Source of the DNA: an uncultured Bacilli bacterium
GTDB lineage: Bacteria > Bacillota_I > Bacilli_A > RF39 > UBA660
Length of the DNA: 47,315 bases
Reading direction: 5' to 3'
NCBI GenBank assembly: GCA_934096275.1
Contig: CAKOLK010000007.1
Span: forward strand, 1-47,315
The translations under genes and the position numbers were made by a program. The stretch's first letter is position 1; each line of letters starts with the position of its first letter. This document shows, piece after piece, positions 13,983 through 21,492 of this stretch. The notes beneath the pieces are model-generated. The model was not told the origin of the DNA. It was given only the letters and a program-made list of their open reading frames with translations, and searched no databases.

Positions 13983-14924
13983 ATGATAGTAAGATTAGGT
14001 TATGTTTCTATTGCTAAGTCTATATATGATGATACTAGTTTTAAAACTATTAATTATACTAATTATATGAAGAATGCTGATATTAAAAGAATAGATTCTG
14101 TTATTGTTAATAACTTGGAAACACTTAATAAAATAATATGTTTTAATATTAGAAATAATATTCATTTTTATAGAATTACTTCTGATTTAGTGCCTCTTGC
14201 TACTTTGGATGATGTTAGTTTTGATTATATTGATAAGTATAGTGATTATTATAAGGATATTGGAAATCTTATAAATCTACATAAGATGAGAGTTGATGCA
14301 CACCCGAGTGAGTATACTGTTCTTAATAGTACTAATCAAAAGGTGGTTAATGATACTTTTAAAATACTCAGATATCATGTTGATATTCTTAAGAGTATGA
14401 ATATTGATCCTTTTGTTATACTTCATGTTGGTAGTAGTGCTTTTGGTAAGAAGAATTCTCTTACTAGGTTTATTAATAATTTTAATTTACTTGATTCTGA
14501 TATTAAGAATAGTATTTTAGTTGAGAACGATGATAAGGTTTTTAATACCTCCGATGTTTTATATCTTTGTAGGGTTATTAAAAGACCATTTGTTCTTGAT
14601 TATCTTCATCATATTTGTAATCCTTGTGAAAAAGATATTACTTGTTATTTAAAGGATATTTTTGATACTTGGGGTGATATAATTCCTAAGGTACATTTTT
14701 CTTCTTCAAAGGGTAAGTTAAAGAAGGATATGAGAAGTCATGCTGATTTTGTTAATGTTAATGAGTTTATTTCATTTATTGAGCTTATTAAGCCTTATAC
14801 TGACAGGGTTGATGTTATGATTGAGGCTAAGATGAAGGATGAGGCTATGTTTAGACTTATTAGACAGTTGAAGTATTTGACGGATTATACTTTTATTGAT
14901 GATACTACTTTTATAGTAAAATAA
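13983..14924 (+). CDS. uvsE: UV damage endonuclease UvsE
   Basis: Nicks DNA 5' of UV photoproducts and some other lesions, independent of UvrABC. The TIM-barrel family pattern is clear: start MIVRLGYVS, then FYRITSDLVPLA, MRVDAHPSEYTVLNS, DPFVILHVGSSAFGKK, ILVENDDK, PFVLDYLHHICNP, and KVHFSSSKGK ... RSHADFV, which carry the metal-binding His, Glu and Asp residues. At 313 aa the length is typical. The start ATG at 13983 has GGGTGA at 4 nt; an ATG four codons earlier overlaps that site and is less likely. Together with tag and ogt it shows good coverage of direct damage repair. Confidence 0.93.
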   Translation: MIVRLGYVSIAKSIYDDTSFKTINYTNYMKNADIKRIDSVIVNNLETLNKIICFNIRNNIHFYRITSDLVPLATLDDVSFDYIDKYSDYYKDIGNLINLHKMRVDAHPSEYTVLNSTNQKVVNDTFKILRYHVDILKSMNIDPFVILHVGSSAFGKKNSLTRFINNFNLLDSDIKNSILVENDDKVFNTSDVLYLCRVIKRPFVLDYLHHICNPCEKDITCYLKDIFDTWGDIIPKVHFSSSKGKLKKDMRSHADFVNVNEFISFIELIKPYTDRVDVMIEAKMKDEAMFRLIRQLKYLTDYTFIDDTTFIVK

Positions 14925-14947
14925 AAAATATAATCTTTTGACTATAT

Positions 14948-15139
14948 TTAGTTATTTACTTTTTCTTCTTCTTTTTCTTCATTTAAACAATGTTCAATCA
15001 TACTTATTATGACATTGTTAAATGATGTGTCATTTTCTTTTGCTATTTCTTCAATTTTTTGTGCTAAGTTTTCTTTTATATATAAGGACTTGTATATTGC
15101 TACTTCTTTTCCTTTTGTCTTTTTTAATGTAAAATTCAC
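14948..15139 (-). CDS. Small ribbon-helix-helix-like DNA-binding protein
   Basis: 63 aa starting at GTG with GGTGG upstream. The pattern (strand VAIYKSLYIKE, helix LAQKIEEIAKEND, then TSFNNVIISMIEHCLN) fits the ribbon-helix-helix fold of Arc/CopG-type repressors, with a charged tail. No toxin partner follows. The gene is divergent from a 36-aa ORF, with an inverted repeat between them that it could bind. The identification is from pattern, not from a clear family match. Confidence 0.6.
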   Translation of the reverse strand: MNFTLKKTKGKEVAIYKSLYIKENLAQKIEEIAKENDTSFNNVIISMIEHCLNEEKEEEKVNN

Positions 15140-15190
15140 ACTACCACCTACCTAATTCTATTTTAATGTTTTATTATATTTTAAAATATA

Positions 15191-15217
15191 TTAGAAATTT
15201 CTGGTATATTTTTCTAA
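15191..15217. promoter_or_regulatory. Inverted repeat in divergent promoter region
   Basis: TTAGAAA (15191-15197) and TTTCTAA (15211-15217), with an inner AGAAATTTCT palindrome (15193-15202), lie between the ribbon-helix-helix gene and the 36-aa ORF. A TATAAT for the + strand follows at about 15224. It is a possible operator of the small regulator. Confidence 0.4.
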
Positions 15218-15249
15218 AAAGTTATATAATAGTTAACTAAGGTGATATA

Positions 15250-15360
15250 TTGAAAAAGACAAATAATTTTGAGACAACTATTTTTGGTATAGATTTATTT
15301 ATAAAATGGATTATAGAACAAATACAAAAACGTAAAAAAGACCACAAAAAAACTCTTTAA
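15250..15360 (+). CDS. 36-aa basic small protein
   Basis: Starts at TTG with GGTGAT 4 nt upstream and ends in TAA just where a terminator begins. The product has a short amphipathic middle (FGIDLFIKWIIEQIQK) and a lysine-rich tail. A TATAAT about 20 nt before the ribosome site supports its own promoter. Function is unknown; amphipathic peptides of this size can be membrane-active or regulatory. The ORF is too short for confident calling, but ribosome site, frame and terminator all agree. Confidence 0.5.
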   Translation: MKKTNNFETTIFGIDLFIKWIIEQIQKRKKDHKKTL

Positions 15361-15368
15361 TAAGAGTT
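15351..15368 (+). terminator. Terminator of the 36-aa ORF
   Basis: AACTCTT (15351-15357) and AAGAGTT (15362-15368) with a 4-nt loop, followed by eight T. The stem overlaps the end of the small ORF. Confidence 0.7.
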
Positions 15369-15379
15369 AATTTTTTTTA

Positions 15380-15470
15380 TGGCGGAGCGGGAGGGATTTG
15401 AACCCTCGCACCAGTTACCCGATCTACACCCTTAGCAGGGGCGCCTCTTCAGCCTCTTGAGTACCACTCC
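15380..15470 (-). tRNA. tRNA-Ser (GCT)
   Basis: 91 nt including an encoded CCA. The acceptor stem GGAGTGG pairs with CCGCTCC, the anticodon loop CTGCTAA gives anticodon GCT (codons AGC/AGT), a long variable arm is present as required for serine, and the T arm GAGGG-TTCAAAT-CCCTC is standard. Confidence 0.97.
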
Positions 15471-15521
15471 AAGGACACTTTTTTAAGTGCATATTTATTA
15501 TATGATATATTTTAATTATTT

Positions 15522-16103
15522 TCAAGCATTTTTTAACAAAATTATAATTATTGTTGTAAGTGAAAGAAGTGCTACTAGTATTAAGGTTATTAAAAGCATA
15601 TTACTTGAACCTGTTTTACTCTTAATAAATCTTAGGTTTTCTTTTTCTTCTTCTACTTGTAGTTTAGATGAGAAATCGTCACCATAACCTGTAATTTCTT
15701 GAATTTTTTCTATGTGTCCTACTAATTTATTGATTATTTTTTCATCAAAGTCTTTTAGTTCTAGAATAGTATCGTTTTCCATAATTGCTAAATAGTTTTG
15801 TTCTTCGAAATAACTACTTTTTACACTAGTGCACATACTATATCTAACAATTATTTCAGGTATTATTTCCATTTCAAATATTTGAGGTTGATCATAGACT
15901 ATTACTAGGCTATTTTCTACTCCATTTGTATTACTGGATACTATTAATTGATATGGAAAGCTATCTTTTAATGTTATTTTCATGTATTTATTATTTGCTT
16001 CAAAATTAGATAGTTTGTTTAATAAATCGTACTTTTCTAGATTATAAAATTTTTGCTCTTTTTTGTAATTAGTTTCTTCAACTGGTTCATTGTATCTTAT
16101 CAT
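15522..16103 (-). CDS. Tail-anchored protein of unknown function
   Basis: About 193 aa. The ATG at 16103 is preferred because AGAGGTG lies 5 nt before it; a GTG two codons upstream overlaps that site. The first 165 residues look like a soluble alpha/beta domain (for example SFPYQLIVSS, NSLVIVYDQPQIFEMEIIPEIIVRY), followed by a charged linker and one C-terminal transmembrane helix (NMLLITLILVALLSLTTIIIILL). It is therefore probably a tail-anchored membrane protein with its bulk in the cytoplasm. I do not recognise a family. It follows tRNA-Ser on the same strand. Confidence 0.65.
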   Translation of the reverse strand: MIRYNEPVEETNYKKEQKFYNLEKYDLLNKLSNFEANNKYMKITLKDSFPYQLIVSSNTNGVENSLVIVYDQPQIFEMEIIPEIIVRYSMCTSVKSSYFEEQNYLAIMENDTILELKDFDEKIINKLVGHIEKIQEITGYGDDFSSKLQVEEEKENLRFIKSKTGSSNMLLITLILVALLSLTTIIIILLKNA

Positions 16104-16160
16104 AGGCACACCTCTATTATAAGTATACCACGATATTTTTATTTAATAAAGTTTTTTTAC

Positions 16161-16907
16161 TTAAATTACAATGCCTCCGTCAACTTGAATGATTGTTCCG
16201 TTTGTGAATGTTGAATCATCACTTCCTAAATATAGATATGCTCCCGCTAATTCAGATGGATTTGCTATTCTTCCTAATGGTGTTAGTTGTGATAGCATAC
16301 CTCTTGTTTTTTCATCAGTGGAGTCTTTAGTCATATCTGTCATTACTGCTCCTGGTGCTACGGCATTTACTCTAATGTTGTGTCTTCCAAGTTCTTTTGC
16401 ACATGATTTTGTTATACCATTTACTGCGAATTTTGATGATGCATAAGGTGTTTGCATCATACCACCATAGTTTGCTACCATTGAACTAGTATTAATTATT
16501 GAACCTGATTTTTGTTCTATCATGTATGGTGCTACTTCTCTTATGAACTTAAATACTCCGAAGGTATTGATTTGAAACATTCTTTCCATTTCTTCATCAG
16601 TTGTTTGAATTAATGGTTTTGCTGAAGTTATTCCAGCGTTGTTTATTAGGATATCTATTTTACCAAACTTTTCTATAGTCTTTTCAACAACATTTTTAAT
16701 GCTTTCTGTACTTGTTACATCAAGTTCTAATCCTAGAATATTTTCACTTTTGTGTGATTCTTCAAGTGTTTTTAGAGCTTGTGGGACTTCATCTTTTAGT
16801 CCTGTGACTACTACTTTAGCTCCTTCTTTTAAGTATAGGTCCGCTATCGCATACCCTATTCCTTTTGTACTACCTGTTATTATTGCAACCTTATTTTCCA
16901 ATTTCAT
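16161..16907 (-). CDS. Short-chain dehydrogenase/reductase (FabG-like)
   Basis: A 248-aa NAD(P)-dependent oxidoreductase. Classical SDR motifs are all present: TGSTKGIG for cofactor binding near the N-terminus, LELDV, NNAG, the catalytic Ser/Tyr/Lys set in NTSSMV and YASSK, and PGAV. It ends in the usual FTNGTIIQVDGGIVI. It could be a 3-oxoacyl-ACP reductase or an alcohol or sugar dehydrogenase; no fatty-acid genes are beside it, so the substrate is open. It has a strong AAGGAGG site. Upstream are an inverted repeat and a probable small RNA, suggesting regulation. Confidence 0.9.
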   Translation of the reverse strand: MKLENKVAIITGSTKGIGYAIADLYLKEGAKVVVTGLKDEVPQALKTLEESHKSENILGLELDVTSTESIKNVVEKTIEKFGKIDILINNAGITSAKPLIQTTDEEMERMFQINTFGVFKFIREVAPYMIEQKSGSIINTSSMVANYGGMMQTPYASSKFAVNGITKSCAKELGRHNIRVNAVAPGAVMTDMTKDSTDEKTRGMLSQLTPLGRIANPSELAGAYLYLGSDDSTFTNGTIIQVDGGIVI

Positions 16908-16948
16908 TTTATCATCCTCCTTAATTTTATTGAAAAATTACTTTATGT

Positions 16949-16967
16949 ATGTAATGTGTAATTACAT
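16949..16967. promoter_or_regulatory. Inverted repeat upstream of the SDR gene
   Basis: ATGTAAT (16949-16955) and ATTACAT (16961-16967) with a 5-nt spacer, about 40-60 nt before the SDR start codon. The symmetry is of the type bound by dimeric repressors. The regulator is not identified. Confidence 0.45.
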
Positions 16968-17041
16968 GCAAAGTATTTTATGGTAGATATTTTTATTCAT
17001 TGTACAAGTATATTGTTTACTTAATACGTTTTTAAAAAATA

Positions 17042-17127
17042 AAGAGATAGTCAATTGACTATCTCTAATAAATGTAAGTCGTCTCCGACCAAATGACAAC
17101 ATATAAAACATTTCTGTTCAATTTGTC
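17042..17127 (-). ncRNA. Putative small RNA or attenuated leader upstream of SDR
   Basis: Minus-strand TTGATT (17157-17162), 17 nt, TATAAT (17134-17139), then a predicted 85-nt RNA. AAATGT and ACATTT (17108-17113 with 17070-17075) close a domain that contains the tight hairpin GTCG-GAGA-CGAC (17078-17089). It ends in a perfect 24-bp palindrome (17043-17066) followed by a T-rich run, a terminator. The SDR gene begins 135 nt further on, so this is either a free small RNA or a riboswitch-like leader. It matches no riboswitch class I know. The rest of 17128-17335 shows no clear gene. Confidence 0.5.
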
Positions 17128-17335
17128 ATGACAATTATATCAAAAATTATTAGAAAAATCAATCTTACTATTTTCACATTTTTATTCCATAATTCATATT
17201 TGATTTATATATAACAAAAATTATTTTTCTTTCTTTAAAATACCTTCCTCTTATATTATAATATTTTGAGCTTATTCTTTCAAGGCTTTTAGCTTTCCAA
17301 ACTAATGGTTCCTTTGGATGCATTATTTTTTTATT

Positions 17336-19591
17336 TTAGAATAATTTTATTATATTTGTTAAGATTTGTTTTACCTCATTTGGTTCTTCGTCTAGTAAGT
17401 CTACTCTAAAGTTTGTTATTCCTAATTCTTTCAATTTTGGGATCTTATCAATGTAATTAATTTCTTGATAATCCATTAATTTAGTTATGCAATTATTATT
17501 TATTAATCTTAGTTTTTTACCATTTCTATCTTTTAGACTATATTCATTAGAACTCTTACATAAATTACATGGTTTTTTACCATCATTAATTAATGCATTT
17601 AATGGGCAATATTTCATAATCATTAGTTCTAGTTTTCCATATACTAATATTTCTAAATTAGGATTTCTTTTGTATTTTTCTTTATAACCCTTTAATAAGT
17701 GATTTAAATTATTTTCATCTAGTTCAACTGATAATCCTACTCTTTTAACATTTAAGTTTTCTAAGGTATTTATAGTCTTACTGTTTACAACATTTAAATA
17801 TATATCACTTACTATATTATTATTTTCTTTATTTTTATAAATTGCTCCTGTTTCTGATGCTAGAATATTTTCCTCGCAATATTTCTTAGGATTTAGATTT
17901 ACTCTTGGTGTTTTTAAATATATATTTTTATTTTCTTTTCTATATTTATTATACAAAGATTCATCTTCAATATAGATATTAACATTTTCTGTTAATAATG
18001 TTTTTAATTGAGTTTCATTTCTTACAAGAAAACTTATAGTATTTGTGTTTTCTATTTCTTTTATAGTTAGTTTTTCTTGATGTATTTTTTCTTTTCTATT
18101 TGATTTAGTTCTTTCTTTTATTAATTCATCGGTTAGATATCTTCTTATTTCATTTATATATTTTAAAGGTATGAAGATATCTTTATCAACATCATATTCT
18201 ATTTCTTTAACTTGGAATGGTGTTTCACCAATCTTAGATAATTTTTCTTTTAAGTCTTGTGTTAAGGTTGGGGTGTTTTTAGATTGTTCTACTTTTGATA
18301 TAGTTTTTGTTATAGTATTTATTCCATCTGTTATTGTTACTTGTAATGGTTTATTTATTTTTGCTATTACTTTATAGTTTATATCTATCTTTTTTTCTTT
18401 GATGTTTTTTAAATCTTTTATTAGTTTATCATCTTGAGTTTTTAATACTATTCCTTTGTCTTTTAGATTTATTTTATTATCTAAATATATAATTTGATTT
18501 TTATTAGCATGATTTATTAACATGTCTTTTTCATTGTATATAAAGTTGGCAATCATTCCTTCGTTGTTACTGAATCTTATTCCATCATTTTGATTTAGTT
18601 CTTCTTGTAGTTTTATTTTTATTTTATTTTTTGTTGTTTCTAATACTTTGCCTAATACTATTCCTTGATGTTTAGGAGATTTTGTGTTTATAAACTCATT
18701 GTTTTTATTATTGTTTAAGTATCCTTTAGTAAACTTCCTGTTGTATAGGAGTTGTAATGTTTTTAAATCTGATTCTTCAGGTGTCATGTCTTCATTATTG
18801 TAGTATTTTTCTATTAGTTTTTTATATATTTTGGTTACATAGTATGTGTATTCTTCTTTTTTCATTCTTCCTTCGATTTTAAGTGATGCTATGTTGCTAT
18901 CTAGAATGTCTTTTAGGTTTTCTATTGTGCATAGTTCTTTAGGACTTAGAAGGAATTGTCCATCTGTTTTTATTTTATTATTTTTTTCATATAATTCATA
19001 TGGCAGTCTACACATACCTGCACATTCGCCACGGTTTCCACTTCTTTGTAAGAATTTTGATGAGAAGTAACATTGTCCTGAGTATGATACACATAGTGCT
19101 CCATGAATGAATATTTCTTTTTCTAATGGAGTTTTAATGTTATTTATTTCTTGTAGGGATAGTTCTCTTGCTAGTACTACTCTTTTTACGTTTAGGCTTT
19201 CTAATAGTTTTACTTGTTCTTCGTTGTGAGTGTGAAATTGGGTGGAAGAATGGATTTCAAAGTCTGGGAATAGTTCATTTACTAGTTTTATCATTCCTAA
19301 GTCTTGCATTATTAGAGCATCTACATCACTTTCGTATAAATATTTTATGTATTTAATGAAGTCTTTTACTTCTTGTTCATAGATAATTGTGTTTACTGTA
19401 ACATATAGTTTTACTCCATATAGATGGCAATATTTTACTGCTTGTTTTAGTTCTTCGAGTGTGAAGTTTTGGGCATATTTTCTAGCAGTATATGATGTTG
19501 TTGATACATATACTGCATCACATCCACCATGGACTGCATAGTATAGTGTATTTTTATTTCCTGCTGGGGAAAGTAGTTCTACTTTTTTCAT
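17336..19591 (-). CDS. U32 family peptidase-like protein (RlhA-type)
   Basis: A 751-aa cytosolic protein of the U32 family; characterised members modify RNA (RlhA makes 5-hydroxycytidine in 23S rRNA, TrhP acts on tRNA) rather than cleave collagen. The N-terminal half has the family core: ELLSPAGNKNTLYYAVHGGCDAVYV, EIHSSTQFHTHN, the signature EIFIHGALCVSYSGQCYFSS and the cysteine pair region RGECAGMCRLPY, likely for an iron-sulfur cluster. Later come SLKIEGRMK and a C-terminal DUF3656-like part with a second cysteine set (CPLNAL ... CNLCKS). Its start codon abuts the stop of the HEPN-like gene, so both share an operon. Confidence 0.88.
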   Translation of the reverse strand: MKKVELLSPAGNKNTLYYAVHGGCDAVYVSTTSYTARKYAQNFTLEELKQAVKYCHLYGVKLYVTVNTIIYEQEVKDFIKYIKYLYESDVDALIMQDLGMIKLVNELFPDFEIHSSTQFHTHNEEQVKLLESLNVKRVVLARELSLQEINNIKTPLEKEIFIHGALCVSYSGQCYFSSKFLQRSGNRGECAGMCRLPYELYEKNNKIKTDGQFLLSPKELCTIENLKDILDSNIASLKIEGRMKKEEYTYYVTKIYKKLIEKYYNNEDMTPEESDLKTLQLLYNRKFTKGYLNNNKNNEFINTKSPKHQGIVLGKVLETTKNKIKIKLQEELNQNDGIRFSNNEGMIANFIYNEKDMLINHANKNQIIYLDNKINLKDKGIVLKTQDDKLIKDLKNIKEKKIDINYKVIAKINKPLQVTITDGINTITKTISKVEQSKNTPTLTQDLKEKLSKIGETPFQVKEIEYDVDKDIFIPLKYINEIRRYLTDELIKERTKSNRKEKIHQEKLTIKEIENTNTISFLVRNETQLKTLLTENVNIYIEDESLYNKYRKENKNIYLKTPRVNLNPKKYCEENILASETGAIYKNKENNNIVSDIYLNVVNSKTINTLENLNVKRVGLSVELDENNLNHLLKGYKEKYKRNPNLEILVYGKLELMIMKYCPLNALINDGKKPCNLCKSSNEYSLKDRNGKKLRLINNNCITKLMDYQEINYIDKIPKLKELGITNFRVDLLDEEPNEVKQILTNIIKLF

Positions 19592-21274
19592 TTATATCAC
19601 CTTTTGATTAGTTTGTTTAGTTTCTTCATCATTTAGATATTGTTGTATTGTTAATAAATTGTTATCCATCATTTCTAAAAACTTTATTACTGTTATTTCT
19701 ACTTTTAAGATAAGTTTTCCTTCATAGATGTTTGTAAATATTAGTTTTGCATCTTCGATAGTTGGTCCTGGTATTATTTCATAGGTACCGTGTGCTATTG
19801 AGTTTCTTATTGAAGCAATTATAGATCTATTTTTCATATATAGTTCATCATCTTGATAATAGTTTTGTAGTTTTTGTAGTTCTTGTTTTAAGTTTTGTAG
19901 TTCTTGTTTTTTTTGATTTAGATAATTATTTTTATTTGTTATATTGCTATTTATTGCTGTGATTGCTTTTGTGTTTGTCTTTGGTACTTTAGCTAAGTTG
20001 TTTTTTATTTCTTCAAGTGATGTTTCTACTCTTGTTAGTTCTTTTTCTAATTGTTTTTCTTTGTCTTTTTTAGGTTTTAGTCTATCTTCTTCGACTTCTA
20101 AATGGATGATGTTTAAAGCGTTTAGGTTTAGTTTTGAAAAGTCTAATCCTTGTTCTTCGGGTGTTTTTTTATATAGTTTATCATATGGAACTGAAAAAAG
20201 GCTATTAAAGTTGCTTATTACTGAGGTTGCTAAGTTATCATAGGTAAAATACATTGGGTATTTATAATTATTTGCTATGTTTCTTTTTAGAGCATTTATA
20301 TCAGTACTTCTTATATTTTTCATGGTTCTTAGCATTATTAGGTTGTTAATATTTGCCATTCTTACATCTGTTATTTTGTAGTTTTCATCAACTTTTCTTT
20401 GGGTTTCTTTTACTATTGCTAGTACTTGACTTTTATAGTCATATTCTGTTTGAGATAGTATTGAGTTTTTAATTAGTGGAAGTAGTTCATTTATGTCTTT
20501 ATATTTGTTTAATTTAGTGTATTCTACTTTCATTATGTAGTTTTTATTTTTTAATAGTTGTTTGTAGTATTTTATTAGTTCGAAGTCACATTCTCTATTT
20601 TTTATGATTTCCACTATTTCATTGAAAGAGTTTATTTCGTAGGGTTCTAATTCTTTACCGTCTTGTCTTTTAAGAGAGAACTCTATGTTTTCACATTGTC
20701 TTATTATGCTTGCTGCTTCTTCTTCAGTGGTGATTAGTTTTGTTCTATTCTTTTCTAGTTTTGTAAACATTATAAAGTTTCTTTTATACTCATTTTTTTT
20801 AGTGTCCATAAAGAAGTTATAGTTTGCATTGATCATAAATGTTGTCAGTTTATCGACACTTATTGACACTTCTTGACCTTCAACGTGTAAAATGACTTTG
20901 CCTGTTTTGTAATCTATTGTAAAGTCTCCATGGCCTAATTTGTTTCTTAAGACCGCCACTAATGTTGGGGCGTCTTTAAATGTATAGTTATCTATCTCAT
21001 AACCATTATTTGTTTTTGTTGATATGTTTTCTACTGTTTCTTCTAGTCTTTTTTCATATAATTTTGATTCATATATTAAGTTTCCGGTGTTTTCTACTAA
21101 TTCTTCTTTTATTGATAGCATAATATTGGCAATGAATCCTACTTGTGCTGATAGTTGATAGTCTTTATTTTCTATATAGTTTTTTTCGTCTACATCGTAT
21201 AGAGTTTTAAGCATAAATATTGTGTATGCTTTGGTTCCTAGATAATAGTTTGCAATAAAGTCTATATCTGGCAT
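19592..21274 (-). CDS. Large protein with two HEPN-like RNxxxHG motifs
   Basis: 560 aa, soluble, not recognised as a named family. The N-terminal helical part ends in LRNKLGHGDF (near residue 115). The C-terminal part, after a coiled-coil stretch of about 65 residues rich in Glu, Lys and Gln, has IIASIRNSIAHGTYEI. Both match the R-N-x-x-x-H pattern of HEPN domains, many of which are ribonucleases in toxins and phage defence or helical partners of nucleotidyltransferases. The gene directly precedes the U32 peptidase gene with no gap, so a housekeeping RNA-related role is as likely as defence. Activity is not demonstrated by the motif alone. Confidence 0.55.
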   Translation of the reverse strand: MPDIDFIANYYLGTKAYTIFMLKTLYDVDEKNYIENKDYQLSAQVGFIANIMLSIKEELVENTGNLIYESKLYEKRLEETVENISTKTNNGYEIDNYTFKDAPTLVAVLRNKLGHGDFTIDYKTGKVILHVEGQEVSISVDKLTTFMINANYNFFMDTKKNEYKRNFIMFTKLEKNRTKLITTEEEAASIIRQCENIEFSLKRQDGKELEPYEINSFNEIVEIIKNRECDFELIKYYKQLLKNKNYIMKVEYTKLNKYKDINELLPLIKNSILSQTEYDYKSQVLAIVKETQRKVDENYKITDVRMANINNLIMLRTMKNIRSTDINALKRNIANNYKYPMYFTYDNLATSVISNFNSLFSVPYDKLYKKTPEEQGLDFSKLNLNALNIIHLEVEEDRLKPKKDKEKQLEKELTRVETSLEEIKNNLAKVPKTNTKAITAINSNITNKNNYLNQKKQELQNLKQELQKLQNYYQDDELYMKNRSIIASIRNSIAHGTYEIIPGPTIEDAKLIFTNIYEGKLILKVEITVIKFLEMMDNNLLTIQQYLNDEETKQTNQKVI

Positions 21275-21310
21275 TTATCTCACCTCTTTTATATTTTACC
21301 ATATATGACA

Positions 21311-21359
21311 AAAGTTTACAATTATTGACATTTGCACTTGTCGTTTTATTGTAAACTTT
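21311..21359. terminator. Perfect 12-bp inverted repeat, probable terminator of cadA
   Basis: AAAGTTTACAAT (21311-21322) and ATTGTAAACTTT (21348-21359) with an inner GACA/TGTC pair. It lies 130 nt after the cadA stop and just before the HEPN-like gene. T runs on both sides are moderate, so it may be a terminator of cadA transcription or a regulator site for the next gene. Confidence 0.5.
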
Positions 21360-21492
21360 ATATTTTTGTTTTACTTAATCATTTTTTATCACGAATATTG
21401 CGTATAATGGAACAGATTTTATTTTTGTTGTGGGATTGTATCCTGAGTATTTTTGAAATATTTTTTGTGTTTACACGTTTTTCATAGGACTT

